A stretch of DNA of 64,000 bases from Macrolepiota albuminosa (GCA_027475525.1 JAMWFC010000082.1:434001-498000), one strand, 5' to 3'. Counted from the stretch's first letter, positions 1 through 12,115 are shown. Notes: generated by a model from the letters alone, not told the origin. Program-made: numbers and translations.

Positions 1-385
1 GCGGGAGAGAAGGAAACGGGGTGCGTGGGTGTCCGCCGCATGGGGTGGCGTCTCGGAGAGCGTGGGGGGTGGCGGAAGAGGGATGGGGGTGGGGAGAAAG
101 AGGGGGAAGGGGGAAGGGGAGGAGCGTGGGTGTCCGCTGGTACCCCAGCGGACGTAGCAGACGTCGGACGTCAGGTCAGGGGGGAGGAGGGAAGCGGGGT
201 GCATGTGGTGGACGGGGGTGGCGTGTGAGGTAGTGTGGGGAGTGGAGAGGATGGCACTGGGGAGAAAGAGGCGGAAGGGCGGAAGAGGGTGCGTGAGTGT
301 CCGCTGTCCGCTGGCATGCCAGCGGACGGTAGCGGACGGTAGCTGACGTCGGCATGTGAGCCAGCTGACATCAGCGGTGCAACCA

Positions 386-462
386 GTCCCAGTGGTTCAG
401 TGGAATATTCATTTATTGATATTCAATATTGTGTACAGTGGTGGGTTCTACTCCTACTTCAC
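386..462 (+). repeat. tRNA-like repeat, copy A
   Basis: It has an A-box-like TGGTTCAGTGG and a B-box-like GGTTCTACTCC separated by an AATATT...AATATT stem. It has no matching acceptor stem, so it is a tRNA-derived repeat and not a working tRNA gene. Confidence 0.45.
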
Positions 463-842
463 CTTAACAGGGACTAATGCTGTGTTTTTATATGGGTGCA
501 TTTTTGCTCTACATATACATCGCACTGACCTGGAGTATGCGCCTGTGGTAGTGGATCTGACCAAAACTCTAGGAATTACTGAAGCGAGATAGGATGGAGG
601 AGTTGACACATGAGATCGTTCCAGCGCTCATGACAAGTGACGATACACCAGGGCTGACTACTTTTTTTACAAAGATCAGCACAGAGGTAGTCAGCCACAG
701 TGCATCATCAACTTGTCATGAGCACTGGAATGAACACATGCGCGAACTCGTCCATCTTATGCCGCTGCAGAAATCTTTGGAGTTTTCAACGGATCAAATT
801 CATGACGCTAGCGGACGTCAGCGGCCTGCTGTTATTATATAA

Positions 843-925
843 TGTGAACTAGTGGGAGTCGAACCCACTTCTTGTGCACAATATGAAATATCAATTGATG
901 AATATTCCATTGTACCACAGGCGCT
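843..925 (-). repeat. tRNA-like repeat, copy B
   Basis: On the minus strand the A box TGGTACAATGG and B box GGTTCGACTCC both fit the RNA polymerase III consensus. The T arm is a perfect 5-bp stem (GTGGG/CCCAC) and an AATAT/ATATT stem sits at the anticodon-arm position. The acceptor arms (GCGCCTG and TAGTTCA) do not pair. The sequence downstream on the minus strand (842 to about 717) is shared with copy C, as expected for a tRNA-headed SINE. Confidence 0.5.
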
Positions 926-1430
926 TGCTACAAGTCAGGACGGTGTTCATGTAGTGCACAAACAGACCCATACAGAATTTGAACGGATAGAGATTTTACT
1001 GCAACTGGTGCATCTGTATTGAATTGACAATATTAGACTGATATTTATTTACACCATAGAAGTATACAGGAAAGAGGAAAAGTACAGCGGTGGGTTCTAC
1101 TCCCTCTACTCCACCTTAATGGGGTCTAATAGTGACAATGGAATATTGAGGGGCGGGTTGGACTCCTGCTAGTGACAAATATTTTAATAGGGCCTGTAAG
1201 CCCTAATAAAATATCCGTTCATCACTCGCTAGCATCATCAAGTTGATCCGTTAAAAACGCTAGAAATTACTGAAGCGGGTATGGGTTGGCCGAAGTTGCG
1301 CATAGTCACGAGATCTGGAATGACCACATGCGCAAAGACGATCAACCCATGCCACTGCAGAAATCTCTGGAGTTTTAAACGGATCACATTAATGATGCTA
1401 GCGGACATCAGCGGCCTGCTGCTCTAATAT

Positions 1431-1510
1431 GCACTAGCAGGAGTCGAACCCACCTCTTGTGCACAATATCAAATATCAATTTATCAATATTCCATTGTAC
1501 CACAGGCGCT
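1431..1510 (-). repeat. tRNA-like repeat, copy C
   Basis: Same arrangement and orientation as the copy at 843-925, with A box, AATAT/ATATT stem and B box, and a similar body continuing to about 1316. The T arm has diverged slightly. Confidence 0.45.
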
Positions 1511-1706
1511 TACTTAGAAGGGGGTCAAACCTGCCTGTCAGTGGCCTATGGTAGTTGATCTGACCCACTCAATTTTCAGTATTGTGTGGAGTGGCAGGTT
1601 TGACTCCCCTAGTCCAGACTTCCCTAGTCCACCATAATGACGTATAATGGTGTCTTTTTATACTGCTGCATTTCTGCACTAGATGTAAACTGTACTAATT
1701 TTTGGT

Positions 1707-1793
1707 AAGGACCTGTGGTCGAATGGAATATTGATACATTGATATTTCATATTGTGCACAAGAGCCGGGTTCGAATCCCACTCGTGCACATCA
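1707..1793 (+). repeat. tRNA-like repeat, copy D
   Basis: Plus-strand copy with A box TGGTCGAATGG and a canonical B box GGTTCGAATCC. The self-complementary GTGCAC lies on both sides of the T arm. The T stem is mismatched, so a functional tRNA is unlikely. A further isolated B box (GGTTCGAGTCC) lies near 1874-1884. Confidence 0.45.
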
Positions 1794-2229
1794 TTACACA
1801 TGACATAACTTTGTTTTACTAATTGTTATTTACGTCTATATTCTTTCTACTGCCCAATTCGAGGGTTCGAGTCCCCCTTGTGTAATCGTTGAAGAGTGTG
1901 TTGTTTTTTGCGTTCATGAGAGTGGCATAACGGAACAAAACAATGGGACGGTTAATCTTAGTGGACCTGAGTCCTGTCCAAACTAATTGAAATGTCTGTA
2001 GTAAAGTGCTGTAGCCTAGTACACAATACTAGAGTGATATTTATGTATAATCCACAGAATGTCCTGTGGTCTAGCAGAATATTGTCAGTTTATGTTCCTT
2101 CTAGTGCACAACTGGAGGTAACGGATCAAACGGATTTATAATAGATTCGTCAGCGGCACAACGGGACGGTTAATCTTGACGAAAAATAACCAACGGAAAA
2201 GCCAAGAATTATAGTAACTAAGGATTAAA

Positions 2230-5200
2230 TTACTCGTCCGATGTGTATTCCTCCTCTTCATTAGATTCATGTAATGTGTCTGAATAGAACAAATCCTCAT
2301 GAAGCAGGTAGTCTGCTGTCAAAAATGCAAAGTCGTCCGGTGTATATGGCCCTTGAGGTCTGGGAAGTGTGATGTCTTCATACTTTGCTATCAGGCCTGA
2401 CGATGAAGATGGTGAGGGTGACTCTGACATATCAACAGACACATCATCAGTACGGCCAGCTTGATTGAAAGGGCCAATGGGCCTACATCGACCATGTTTT
2501 GCTCTAGCGCGAAATTCTTGTTCTGTTGAAATAAATTAACTATGATTACCAGTGCCAAATTATACTCACGTTGTTGATACAATTCGTTAATTCTTCTCTG
2601 ATCCTCACGTCGAGTCATACGTGACTCATATTCCTCCCACTCCCGGACATTGTTACCAGTAGGTAGGGTTGGGGAAGGAGATTGTTGGAAGGGGGAAGAC
2701 GGGATTTGAAGAGCCGTTACATCAAAAAGCGGTGGAAGATTTTCTTCGTCATCGGCTGCCATGCCTCCATCCGTCTCTTCTGCCGTCACAAGAAATAGCG
2801 GCAGAAGGTTTTCTTCGTCCTCGGTCGCCATACGTCCGCCGCTCCGGACTTCCGTTTGTCCGCCGTCACCGGCCGCCACGGTCTCCACGTCCATCTCCTC
2901 TTCCGCAGGAATGAACAAAGGGGGCAAATCATTGTCTTCGGTCTCCTCTTCCGCAGGAATGAACAAAGGAGGCAAAGAATCCTCTTCCATCTCCTCTTGC
3001 GCAGGAATGAACAAAGGCGGCAAAGATTCGTCTTCCGTCTCCTCTTCCGCAGGAATGACCAAAGGCGGCAAAGATTCGTCTTCCGTCTCCTCTTCCGCAG
3101 GAATGAACAAAGGCGGCAAAGATTCGTCTTCCGTCTCCTCTTCCGCAGGAATGAACAAAGAATCAAGCGCAGATTGCGCTCTATCATTGTTAATGGTGAG
3201 ACATTACCCATGATCATAGATGGGAAGGAGATTTCAAAATCTTCTGGAACAACTACATCCGTTGGTTCAAGGTTATCCGCCGGCGGTACCAGCGGATCCG
3301 CTGGTTGTCCATCTTCCGCCATTTCATTGTCGTCAAAGGCTCCGGGAACTTCATCCGGTTCCAGGGGGGCAGTCCGCCTTCCACCAGCAATGAACCTGCT
3401 CCTGTCCTGAGAAGCAGCAAGGACATTGAGTCGAACCCTTAATATTTCTCTTTCCGCCTCGACCTTTTGCCGATCATCATTGCTTGCATGCCGATTCAAA
3501 CGGCGAACCTGGTCCTGAATTGCAATTCTGAGCTTCCAATTAGTGAAATAGTTTGGGCCATCAGCAATACACCTTACTGCTGCTCCTCAATGTCAAGGGC
3601 AAGTTGAATCCAGAAGGAATGAATATCCGTCGCTGCAACATCCGTTGAGTGGTTTCCACTGTCTGCTGCCATTCGGTCTTCACTTGCACTATTGAAGGTC
3701 ATTGTACGAGCTTTCAGAATATCCATTGCTTTACGGTTTCCCTCCTCTCTGAGCCTTTCTGCCTTAGCTATTCCGGCTTCCCAGCTTGTTAGTAAATCCG
3801 TTGATATTCCGACGGATCGCTCGGTGAAATATTGAACGGCTGCATCTCTCATCTCAACAGCAGTCCTGTACTTTCGACATAGGAATGGAACCATGTCAAG
3901 CAGCTTCTTCCAGTTTGAGTCACACATGTGATCATCAAGGATTTCTGCCCGATGTGCCAAGGTAGCCGTACGGGCCATCTGTGAGACTTCATTTAGTGTA
4001 GACCAGAGACTTTCAATTATCTCCCCAGCCAAATGACCGGCCCCAGGAATGAAGGACGGGGCAAAGCGGAAAAAACAATCCTCCTTATGCCCATGGACAT
4101 GAAGAAGTCCTATTGCAAAGTCCACGAGTAGATTATCTGGCAGGACTTCTCCGGCCTCAGCAAGCCGTTCAGAAAATTTGACACACCACTGGCATGCTAT
4201 GTCATATACCAGTAGGAGACGCTGAATCCCATCCATGTTGGTCGTCTTAACTGCCCGTGTGATGGAAAAGTCTGTGTAAACCTGGCCTTCACCACGGGTC
4301 AAGTTTGTTACACTATTAGGAGCAAAGCAGCCGTGCCGTGTACATGCCGTTGCAACAATACCAGTAATGTCGCATGACTTGTTCATCATCAGGGCCTTTT
4401 CAATAGCTTTGAATGTGTTTTCACAGGCGGCTCCCTGGACAGCCGGAGGTCCAGCGGACGGCTGACGGACAGGATTGAATTGATGAGCGGACGGCAGACA
4501 GGTAGAGTTAAAGAATGTCACTCACCGTTGGCTGTTCCTTTGCGCGCTTGAGATAGTGGGTGAGCTCATCCCTCCTGGCCATCATACCACCGCCTTCTGA
4601 ATGCCATACATCATGAGCAGGATTAGAATGTCGGATGTGATCCGCCTTGAAGTTGCCGTCCATCATTAAAGAACGATTGAACTTCCACCAGACGGGATCT
4701 TCTTCCCAGTTGGATGGAAGATTGACTCCTGGTTGGGGACAAGTTGGACAGAATATTGCAAGTTCACCACGGTCCGGCGCCATGGGATGCCTCGATTCAT
4801 CATGGCCGAAGCCTGCCCACTTCAACTTCTTCAGCCACCGCCATGAACGAGAAAGTCGTCGTAGCTCGCGGTAAAGGTTATCCACCTCACCAGAAGATGC
4901 AATCAGGGAAGTTATTCTTGCAATTTTCTGCCAGTACTGGTAGGCGGATGCTTTGCACTCTAGATTTGTCAGACGGAAGTCGTCCAGCACAGCCGTTGTA
5001 AAATATGTTTGTGTCCGATCAAATGTACTGGGGACCAGCTGCGAGCGGATGGTATCCTCCACCAAGACATCCATCCCAGAACACTCACATGAAATGACAG
5101 TGATGTAGTGTACTCCAGTTGTGTGAACAATCCGTTGTATTGGATTCCCAAAGCAATCATATCTGTCCATACGGAACCCGTTCGTGGCTGGCCGATCTTC

Positions 5201-6102
5201 TGGAATATCTTCTATTGGCACATTATTCTCTGGGTCCTCTTGCTCTTCCTCTTCCATGATTTGATCAAGGCTGGCATCCTGAAGTCTGCTCAGGAAATCT
5301 GAAGTCATGGATGGATGCGCTGCCAGATGTCCCGGATCGCTATCCGCTGATGGAAGTTCAACATCCAGTTGATATTCGAGTCGTAGAAACTCTTGCTCCT
5401 GAATGTCCTTTTTCCGCTTGTGGTCCTCAAGAGCCCTGACCCTGACCTTCCCTTGATGACAGTTTGCATGCAATGAATTGTGTTGGATATAGAAATACCC
5501 TCCAGTATCCGACATATTCATTGGTTGGAAATACCTACCATTCCATACTTCAGGTCGGTGAAACGGGTTGGAGTTGTGCGTGCGGCGGAAATATCCGCGA
5601 CAGAATATTCTTGACCCAACGCAATCACGGCATCGCCATCGTGCGAGGTAATGGTCAGGACAAGCAAGGCAATCAGTAAGGTCATCCATTGATTCACGAC
5701 CAAGCAATCCATTGAGCAACTGTGGAACATGGTTGATGAAGTCGTTAAGATAATCTGCCTGTGTCTATGTATGAACTTGAATAATTCGCTCTCAATAATA
5801 GCATACATTCAAATCACCTTTACATGCCTTATGGATACGGGCATTGTATCATCTACATCATCTACCGTTGGATTATTGTCCAAGTGTGCAAAGTTATCAT
5901 CATCTGCAAATGCCGCAGATGGTGCACCAGTTACAATGGGAGCGGGACCCAGTGGTAGCCGTTGTGTTATGAGGACTGGCAACCCTCGTGTGTTCTGAGT
6001 GAGTCGTGTCCTTTCCTCAGCAAACGGGATGAGGTCCCTTTGTCTGATGACTGTTGTTTTTGGTCGCTTGCGTTTCTTTAGAGAGTTCAGGTTCATGATC
6101 AA
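2230..6102 (-). CDS. KDZ-family transposase with CxC2-type cysteine cluster
   Basis: This is a transposase of the Kyakuja-Dileera-Zisupton class, which moves DNA transposons in fungi. Exon 1 (6102-5818) carries a basic N-terminus (KKRKRPKTT). The intron at 5817-5759 leads to exon 2 (5758-4526), with the zinc-like cluster CLACPDHYLARWRCRDC and the first acidic motif MDGNFKADH. The intron at 4525-4435 leads to exon 3 (4434-3578), with CTRHGCF, LLVYDIACQW and GHLAGEIIESLW, which match the DDE-type core. The intron at 3577-3528 leads to a coiled, Arg/Glu-rich tail. The reading frame changes near 3180-3215, either a very short intron or a frameshift. The tail then holds a 16-residue tandem repeat, an intron at 2569-2523, and an acidic end. 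The core looks intact; the repeat-bearing C-terminus is unusual. An alternative is that the repeat tail belongs to a separate gene. Confidence 0.85.
2893..3162 (-). repeat. 48-bp in-frame tandem repeat in the transposase tail
   Basis: About 5.6 copies of a 48-bp unit encode the peptide SLPPLFIPAEEETEDE with few changes. Less regular LLPLF/LPPLF versions continue downstream to about 2700. The unit keeps the frame, so it lengthens the protein without breaking it. Confidence 0.85.
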
Positions 6103-6338
6103 AATATCTATGGCCAGGACCTAGCCATTGTACGGGATATCTAATGAGACCGCTCATCGATATCGGCAATATGCCCCAATTTGGACGGGCCGGATACCAG
6201 CGGACAGCGGACCCTATCCGTCGAAGACAAATGGAATCCGTTTGTCATCAACGGACACTGAACGGAAAATCTATATTTTATCATGTGATCCTTTGGTTGA
6301 GAACTGTGTGGTTGCAGAAAATTATATTGTCTACAAAC

Positions 6339-8113
6339 ATGTCTGCCCTCCTGCAACCGCCTGAACCAATATTTTCACCAAAGAAAAGACGGGTGGAACC
6401 GATATTTACAGCGGAAGAAAGATCTATCTTTGAACCATACAAGGAACTCTACCGCTCCTCAACTACTCCTCAAGCTCGGACTGCTATCTTGAAGGATAAA
6501 ATCCTAACGGATATTTTCAACTACTGGGCCACTAAGGGGACAGAGCCAAAGACAGGGGAAGAGTGGGCAGAGAGAATCAAAGTAGGTACAGCAACTCATT
6601 GCAAAGAACTAGACATCATTTGCTTGAATAGAAGGTTGTCCAGTATATCAAGAATTGCTGGCGCCCTTATTACCAGCATAAAGATCCAAAGGTGCTCCTG
6701 AAAACTTCACTGCGAGATGTTGTCTGGCAGACAATGGCAAAGGAGATAAACGAGGAGATCCAGAACTTGTTGAGGGGTAAGGATCACAACGCCTCGGGAT
6801 TGGATGCATTTGCACAATATAATGTGGCTGTCAAAAATGTTATGCATCAACTCACACCGCAGGAGGAAAGTCGTTTACGGAAGATGGCAGCAGAATGGAG
6901 CGAAAAAGGAAATCCGCCAGAAATTCAGCGCAAGTTGGTACTGCTTCCGTCCCCCATCCGTCCTCTATTCGTTGTACATCCGTCCGCTTGATTCCGCTTT
7001 CTAATTGTTGTCTCTCCAGGAAGGCCCGAAAGCACGGTTTGAAGCGTGTGGACGATGCAGATGTGCTTCGATTTAGAGAGATGGGCATGTTGAGTTGGAC
7101 TGTTGTTGGTTGGTATGCAGATGAAGGCATGACTATTAGAATGTATGTGGTGCCATCATTCTTTAAACAATTTTGACACCAATTATAGTCATGACAATAT
7201 GTCATACTTGACTCATGCTAACCGACCTACCTTTCAAGACTCCTTTCCTGACCTTGTTAGTGACCTCAACAAGAAGATGATGGATTACATGTCTGCTCTT
7301 CTTGGTAGAGACATGCCGTCCAACATGCAATCACCCCATGATTTGACTCCTCCTATCCTTACACGCCATGACCTCATCCTTGATCTGGATAGGGATGGAT
7401 TCCCAATATTACCAGCAGATCCAGGACCAAATATATTTCAAACTCGGGCAGAATTGGAAATGCTTGTCCGGGACTATCTAAATACTCATTACAGTGAATC
7501 CTAGTTTTCTCCACCTTTGCTCATCATCTGATCACCCCATCAGAAATTGCGTCTGGTTACCATTATGAATCTGCTCCTTACAAGGCAGTGAGGACCAATG
7601 ATCAGCAATTCATACATTCAAGGTATCTTCCAGAGGGTCTGATATTCCAAGATCCTCATAATCTTGGTCGGCCTGAGCTATTGCGTCTGCTGAACTTCTG
7701 GAGAGACCGTCAAGGACAGTATGGATCCGGTGATACCTTCCGCTGGACGGTTTATCTCAACCGTCACAAGCAGCCAGTAGCTGCCGAGTACGGCCATCCT
7801 TTCTCGTTTCAACCAGGTCCGCCTCCTAAAACGCACAGCAGCACATGACCTGCCTACAGCTGACATGGACCCAAGCCAGGTCAATCTACTGTCACGCACG
7901 GCAGAGCATGGTACGCTCACCACCAAAGCTATAGCGATTAACGTCGCACTAACTGAGTCTATGGTGGTAGACACGCCTGTAGTCAAGGGGCCTATCACCA
8001 CACTGAGGATGGAATCAGCGCTTCCCCCTTTTGCGATTAACGTCGCACTAGAGGAGGAGTCAATGGTGACGGAGACGGGAGTGGGTGCGGAAGCATCATC
8101 GGACGGGTCTTAG
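6339..8113 (+). CDS. KDZ-element companion protein, function unknown
   Basis: A divergent neighbour of the transposase, with 236 bp between the two start codons. The ATG at 6339 begins MSALLQPPEPIFSPKKRR. Introns with good borders at 6582-6643, 6934-7019, 7143-7188 and 7494-7543 join exons in one frame. A weaker intron near 7818-7860 (GTCCGC donor) would link to a last exon ending at 8113; without it the protein ends at 7848. Visible features are a helical region ending HQLTPQEESRLRKMAAEW, then KHGLKRVDDADVLRFREMGM, LDRDGFPILPA, and a Trp-rich part around LLNFWRDRQ. The last exon repeats AINVAL twice. The protein resembles uncharacterised proteins that I associate with mobile elements in mushrooms; I cannot assign a role. 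Intron 2 contains the CCGTCC/GTCCGC words typical of this element. Confidence 0.6.
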
Positions 8114-8689
8114 ACCCATATTTTGTTGTGTAGGTACCTCAGAGTAATTCACTCAAAACATCTCAGCTGATATGCACTCCAGAGTTGCGTGTAGATACAG
8201 CGGACCCAGAGGAGGGGTCAATCAATTTTTGTTTTTTTTATTTTGATATACATATATTCATACTGCTTCCACTGCTGGCGCAACATGCACACTTGTTTGA
8301 TAAGGACTGACACCAGTGTGTCTAGATGACACATCTACGCTGTGAATAAATGCTAACGTTTGGCACCACGCAATACGCGTGTTATTCATTGGGTGTTTGC
8401 ACTATCGTGCACCCTACCTCTCGCTCCAACTTCCTTCCTAAGACCAAGTATTTGGTCTCATTGGGGGGTATGTAACGGAGTCACACGTAGTACTAGTGTC
8501 AACGATGCTATAATTATCCAGTAGAGTATTACATAAGACAACATCTTGTTTTCACTCTAAGTACTAGTCAAATTCAATACTGCAGTCTGATTTAGCACTT
8601 GTGTGATACACACAAGATAGTTCTAACTCATAACTCAGGTTACAGCAGCTGAGCTGTGTGAACAATGTGCATTCCGAATCATTCATCTC
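8114..8689. other. Non-coding
   Basis: No gene is seen. An AGCGGAC word near 8200 is the last of the dense series that marks the KDZ region. The sequence from about 8470 onward is AT-richer and leads into the next transposase remnant. Confidence 0.5.
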
Positions 8690-9982
8690 ATGGTTTTCTA
8701 TGAGATTCCACTTGAACTCCTGATCAATATGGATCAAACAGGGATTTTTGTTCTGATGTCTTACAACAAGACGTATCATGACAAAGGTGCTAGACAGGTT
8801 GAGACTGTTGCCCATGATGAGAAGCATGCCTATACATTATGTGTTGCAACATCAGCTGCTGGCAATATTCTTCTATTTCAGCAAGTCTAGTCAGGAAAAA
8901 CTAAAGCATCACTTCCATTGCCTCAAGCATCAAGATATAATGAGGCTATTGATCTTGGAATTTGATTTGTTACAGCTGATAGCCCCAAGAAGACAAGCCA
9001 CTTTCAGTACATTGAAAACAATGAAGGAATGGATGATCGACATTCTACTCCCATATGTGAAGTCAATTATTGAGATCTACAAACTTTCTGCAGATCAGAA
9101 ATCAATTCTTCTTATTGATTGCTATCCTGTTCATATCAGCCTGGAGTTCTGCACATATGTTTTTAACGAGCACCCAAATGTTTTTTTGATTTTTGTGCCT
9201 GCCAAATGTGAGTTCAGCTTTTGGCTATTCCACTATACCCGGAACTTGAATGGCTACAGGCATAGAGATTTTTCAACCAGCAGATGTTGGCATTCAACAC
9301 ATTCTTAAACATTTTTTATGCCAAGAAGCACTCAAGTACCTTGTTGCTTGTTACAAAGTACAAATTGCCAATGGTTTTACACCAAACAAAATCAAGGTCA
9401 CAACATCACTTCCTGCTCTTTGTGATGCCTCAGTATAGCCTGTTGTTGATCTTTTTAAATTTTTACAAAGCTATACAGGTTGTGAAATCATTCAAAAGGT
9501 ATCAACCATATATATTAATGTTATTCATTCTGAACAAGTTTTTTGCACTATAGGCCTGGGAAAAGTGTACTGTTGGCAACCTCAACCTTGGAAAAAAGTG
9601 TTTTAGTGATTGAAACACCAGATCTGCCTATCGTGCATATTATCTGAAAGATGCAACATTCCAAAAGGAAATTGAAGACAGAATCGGATTTGTTCCAAGA
9701 ATGGAGACTGAAACAGTTGATATGAATGATCTCCTCTGTGAACATTCAGAAGGTGATGACATGGATGATACTGATGTGCCTATTAGCTGTGTTACTCACA
9801 AAGCTGTTGGAATTGAGGTGGATAGTCTGGAGCCTGGTAAATATTGCATTGATTATGGGTCAGTGGTCAAGGATAATGAATCCGGGATTTTGCATGCTGG
9901 TAATAGGAAGGAAGATATTTGGGCATATAACAAAGATGGGATACTGTGGTCAGAGGCTCTTTTGGATGAAGAAAACAATTAG
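8690..9982 (+). pseudogene. Decayed DDE_1 (pogo/jerky-like) transposase
   Basis: This is a remnant of a cut-and-paste DNA transposase catalytic domain. The first segment reads INMDQTGIFVL (first catalytic Asp), then a GARQVETVAHDEKHAYTL-type core. After a frameshift at about 8887 come TMKEWMIDILLPYVKSII, ILLIDCYPVH (second Asp) and NVFLIFVPAKC, then in another frame FQPADVGIQHILKH. A final stretch (9701-9982) is acidic. At least three frameshifts or stops are present, and the N-terminal DNA-binding half is missing, so it cannot make a working enzyme. The family assignment rests on order and spacing of these motifs. Confidence 0.75.
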
Positions 9983-10864
9983 AGACACTTTTCTTGCACT
10001 GTTTTCCATTAAAAATTCGCAAAAATACAGGTTTAAAATTTTTGATTTTCAACTAGCAACTCCCCATGCATTATGCATTACTTTTAGGCAAATAAGCAAC
10101 TCTGGAAAGCTGTATTATGCGTTACAGTTGCAACCATACAGTCTGCTACAGTATTCATACTTCCACTATCTGTAGTAGTTCTTGCACTAATTGTATAAAG
10201 ACTAGCAAATACCAATCGCGCTGACCTCCAGAGGCAGTGCAGAGAAATAATCGGACCCACATTTGACAATGCAAACCAGAGGAGTGTGGCATCAGTGAAT
10301 AGGAGACCTGCAGATAACACAACTTAAGGATATCAGGATATCAAATGTGCATTTGTTAGTAAAATATATGTATGTCTTGAATTTTGATGCAAATGATTGT
10401 AGGAGTGGGATGGTGGGTGCGAAAGACACAATTAACGTGCTAAAGAATACAGAGAAGGTGAGAGTACAAGTAAAAGATGTTCTGAGGATGTGTGACCATG
10501 ACACTTTGTTCAAAACATGTTTTGCATTCACTCCATTCCTCTGCTCTGCAAACTGGCATTTTGAACAGTCCATGTTCCGAGTTTATGAAAAGTAGTCAAG
10601 TGTAATTAAGTCTGAATCTAATATACTGAATATATACATCATCTGAATCATGGTACACTTAAGTTTAGGTGGGCATTGGACCCGCATTTGACAACGTGAA
10701 CTAGAGGGGTGTGGCATCGGCAAATAGGGAATCTGGATCATAGACAATCGCATATTGATGTAGCCGATAACCCCTCAGAAAGCGATGCATCAAAGAAATC
10801 CTGCTTCTTGCAGTATTGGAGTAAGGAATTTAATGTATAGGGGTGCAATGAGTTCAATGTGACA
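9983..10864. repeat. Non-coding stretch with short direct repeats
   Basis: No gene is seen. About 65 bp near 10250-10315 recurs at about 10672-10738 (shared words CATTTGACAA and GTGTGGCATC). The block 10421-10558 is one of the two direct repeats flanking the DIRS element. Confidence 0.6.
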
Positions 10865-12115
10865 CTAATAGTGCAAGAAGGCATCTAATGTCCATCTGCT
10901 TAGAATTTTGACAATGTCTGGCAGGATACCTGCCAACAGTAGAAGTGTCGTGCCACCAATTCTGAAGCAATGTCCCAAAACCACAAGAAAGTTGTTTTGT
11001 CTGAAAATTAAATTAACTCGTCCAAGAAATTTTTGTTGGGTTAGAATGGAGAAGCCACTGCTTGTATTTTGATATGAGGCTATGCATTGGGCAGGGGCAG
11101 CAAAATTGGTGGATTGGTGTAGAAGTAGAGCATTGATGGGGTCTATGAATTCCTGTCTAGTCAAAATGATGTCTTCTCCCTGTCAACCACCTATTTTTGT
11201 ATTAGGTAGATGCAAGGTGCAAGAACCAGAAGAGGTTGCAGGTGGTTTGAGGTTGTCCCATGTAGAATATAGAGAGGAGTCAAACTTCTTCTCCAAGAGT
11301 GGTAAAATCTCTCCAAGATGGATCTGCCCCCAGAAGCAGGCTAAAGCTATGAAATATGTGCATTGGTCTGAGGGAGAAGACCAGTCCATGTGTTGTTTGA
11401 GGCAGAGAAGCATGTCGCCCAAAACAGGAGGTCTTTTTGGTCAAAAAGACAAAAGTGGTCAGCGGTTTTCAATGTCTTTTATGACATATTTTAGTTGTTG
11501 ATCCCTGTAATATGTGTAATAATTCTCAATGTTCCACGCTTGAATACCGTTGCACTTAGCAGATACTGTCTTACCTGCAATGTGACCAGCAAAGAAAGTG
11601 GCAAATTTGCATAGTAAGGACTTGGGAGCAGGGAGGAGTTCGTTTGCAGGAATTGCGTTGATATGACAGTAGTCTATGAATTGACAAACTGCACTAAAGT
11701 ATTTGCCATGGGTTGAAGGTTTCCAAGCATCTCAGATAACAGACTTAATGTGATTTGTGTGAGTTAACCTGTATGGGTGATGCATATAATTGTCTCTTCG
11801 TCTCTTTTGACCAATGCATAAGGAGGCGATAGATTGGGACAGAATGGGAGCAGTAGATTGGGGTGGAAAGGTATGAAGTAGAATGGATAGTGGAGTGCCA
11901 ATTGTGGGCAGTGTAATAGAAGTCGGATTGGCAATACTGTGATCTGCAAAAATTGCTGAAATGTACTTAGAGGCAAGGGCATGAACAGTAAGTTGGATTT
12001 TTTCATTGATGATGGACATTGTAAGAAGCTGACAATTAACCATAGATTGAAGTTGAGTGTCCCATGAACTGTGTATCACAGTGTCATGTGTTGAATTTAC
12101 GTTGTTTGCAAACAT
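10865..12115 (-). pseudogene. DIRS tyrosine recombinase (YR) remnant
   Basis: The C-terminal segment reads GHCFRIGGTTLLLLAGILPD followed by IVKILSRW and LHYW. This fits the tyrosine-recombinase signature around the second catalytic Arg (H-x-x-R) and the following His/Trp position. Upstream, ACFWGQIHLGEILPLLEK and TLHLPNTKIGG match the N-terminal part of fungal DIRS recombinases. The segments are in different frames, with in-frame stops between them. This enzyme would integrate a circular cDNA intermediate without target duplication. Confidence 0.7.

Larger units (their letters stand above)
1..2229. other. Non-coding flank with repeat clusters
   Basis: No gene is supported here. Bases 1-340 are G-rich and hold two palindromes built from GTCCGCTGG/CCAGCGGAC (about 131-153 and 304-326). 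Bases 386-1793 hold tRNA-like repeats listed separately. A diverged direct duplication is visible: about 717-925 resembles about 1316-1510, sharing the blocks CTGCAGAAATCT and TCAGCGGCCTGCTG. A second family, with the words CACCTTAA and TTTTTATA, recurs near 455-515, 1105-1130 and 1625-1690. The short ORFs in the GC-rich part have no recognisable features. Confidence 0.6.

Noticed and set aside
21..371. Short overlapping ORFs in the G-rich first 370 bp
   Set aside because: They occur on both strands in several frames, have Gly/Arg or Pro/Ser-biased composition from base bias only, and no splice or domain support.
843..1793. Functional tRNA genes
   Set aside because: A and B boxes are good but acceptor stems do not pair and the anticodon loop is too long, so I call them tRNA-derived repeats.
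2669..3410. Plus-strand ORFs opposite the KDZ tail repeat
   Set aside because: They are shadows of the 48-bp repeat; the minus strand has the introns and continues from the transposase.
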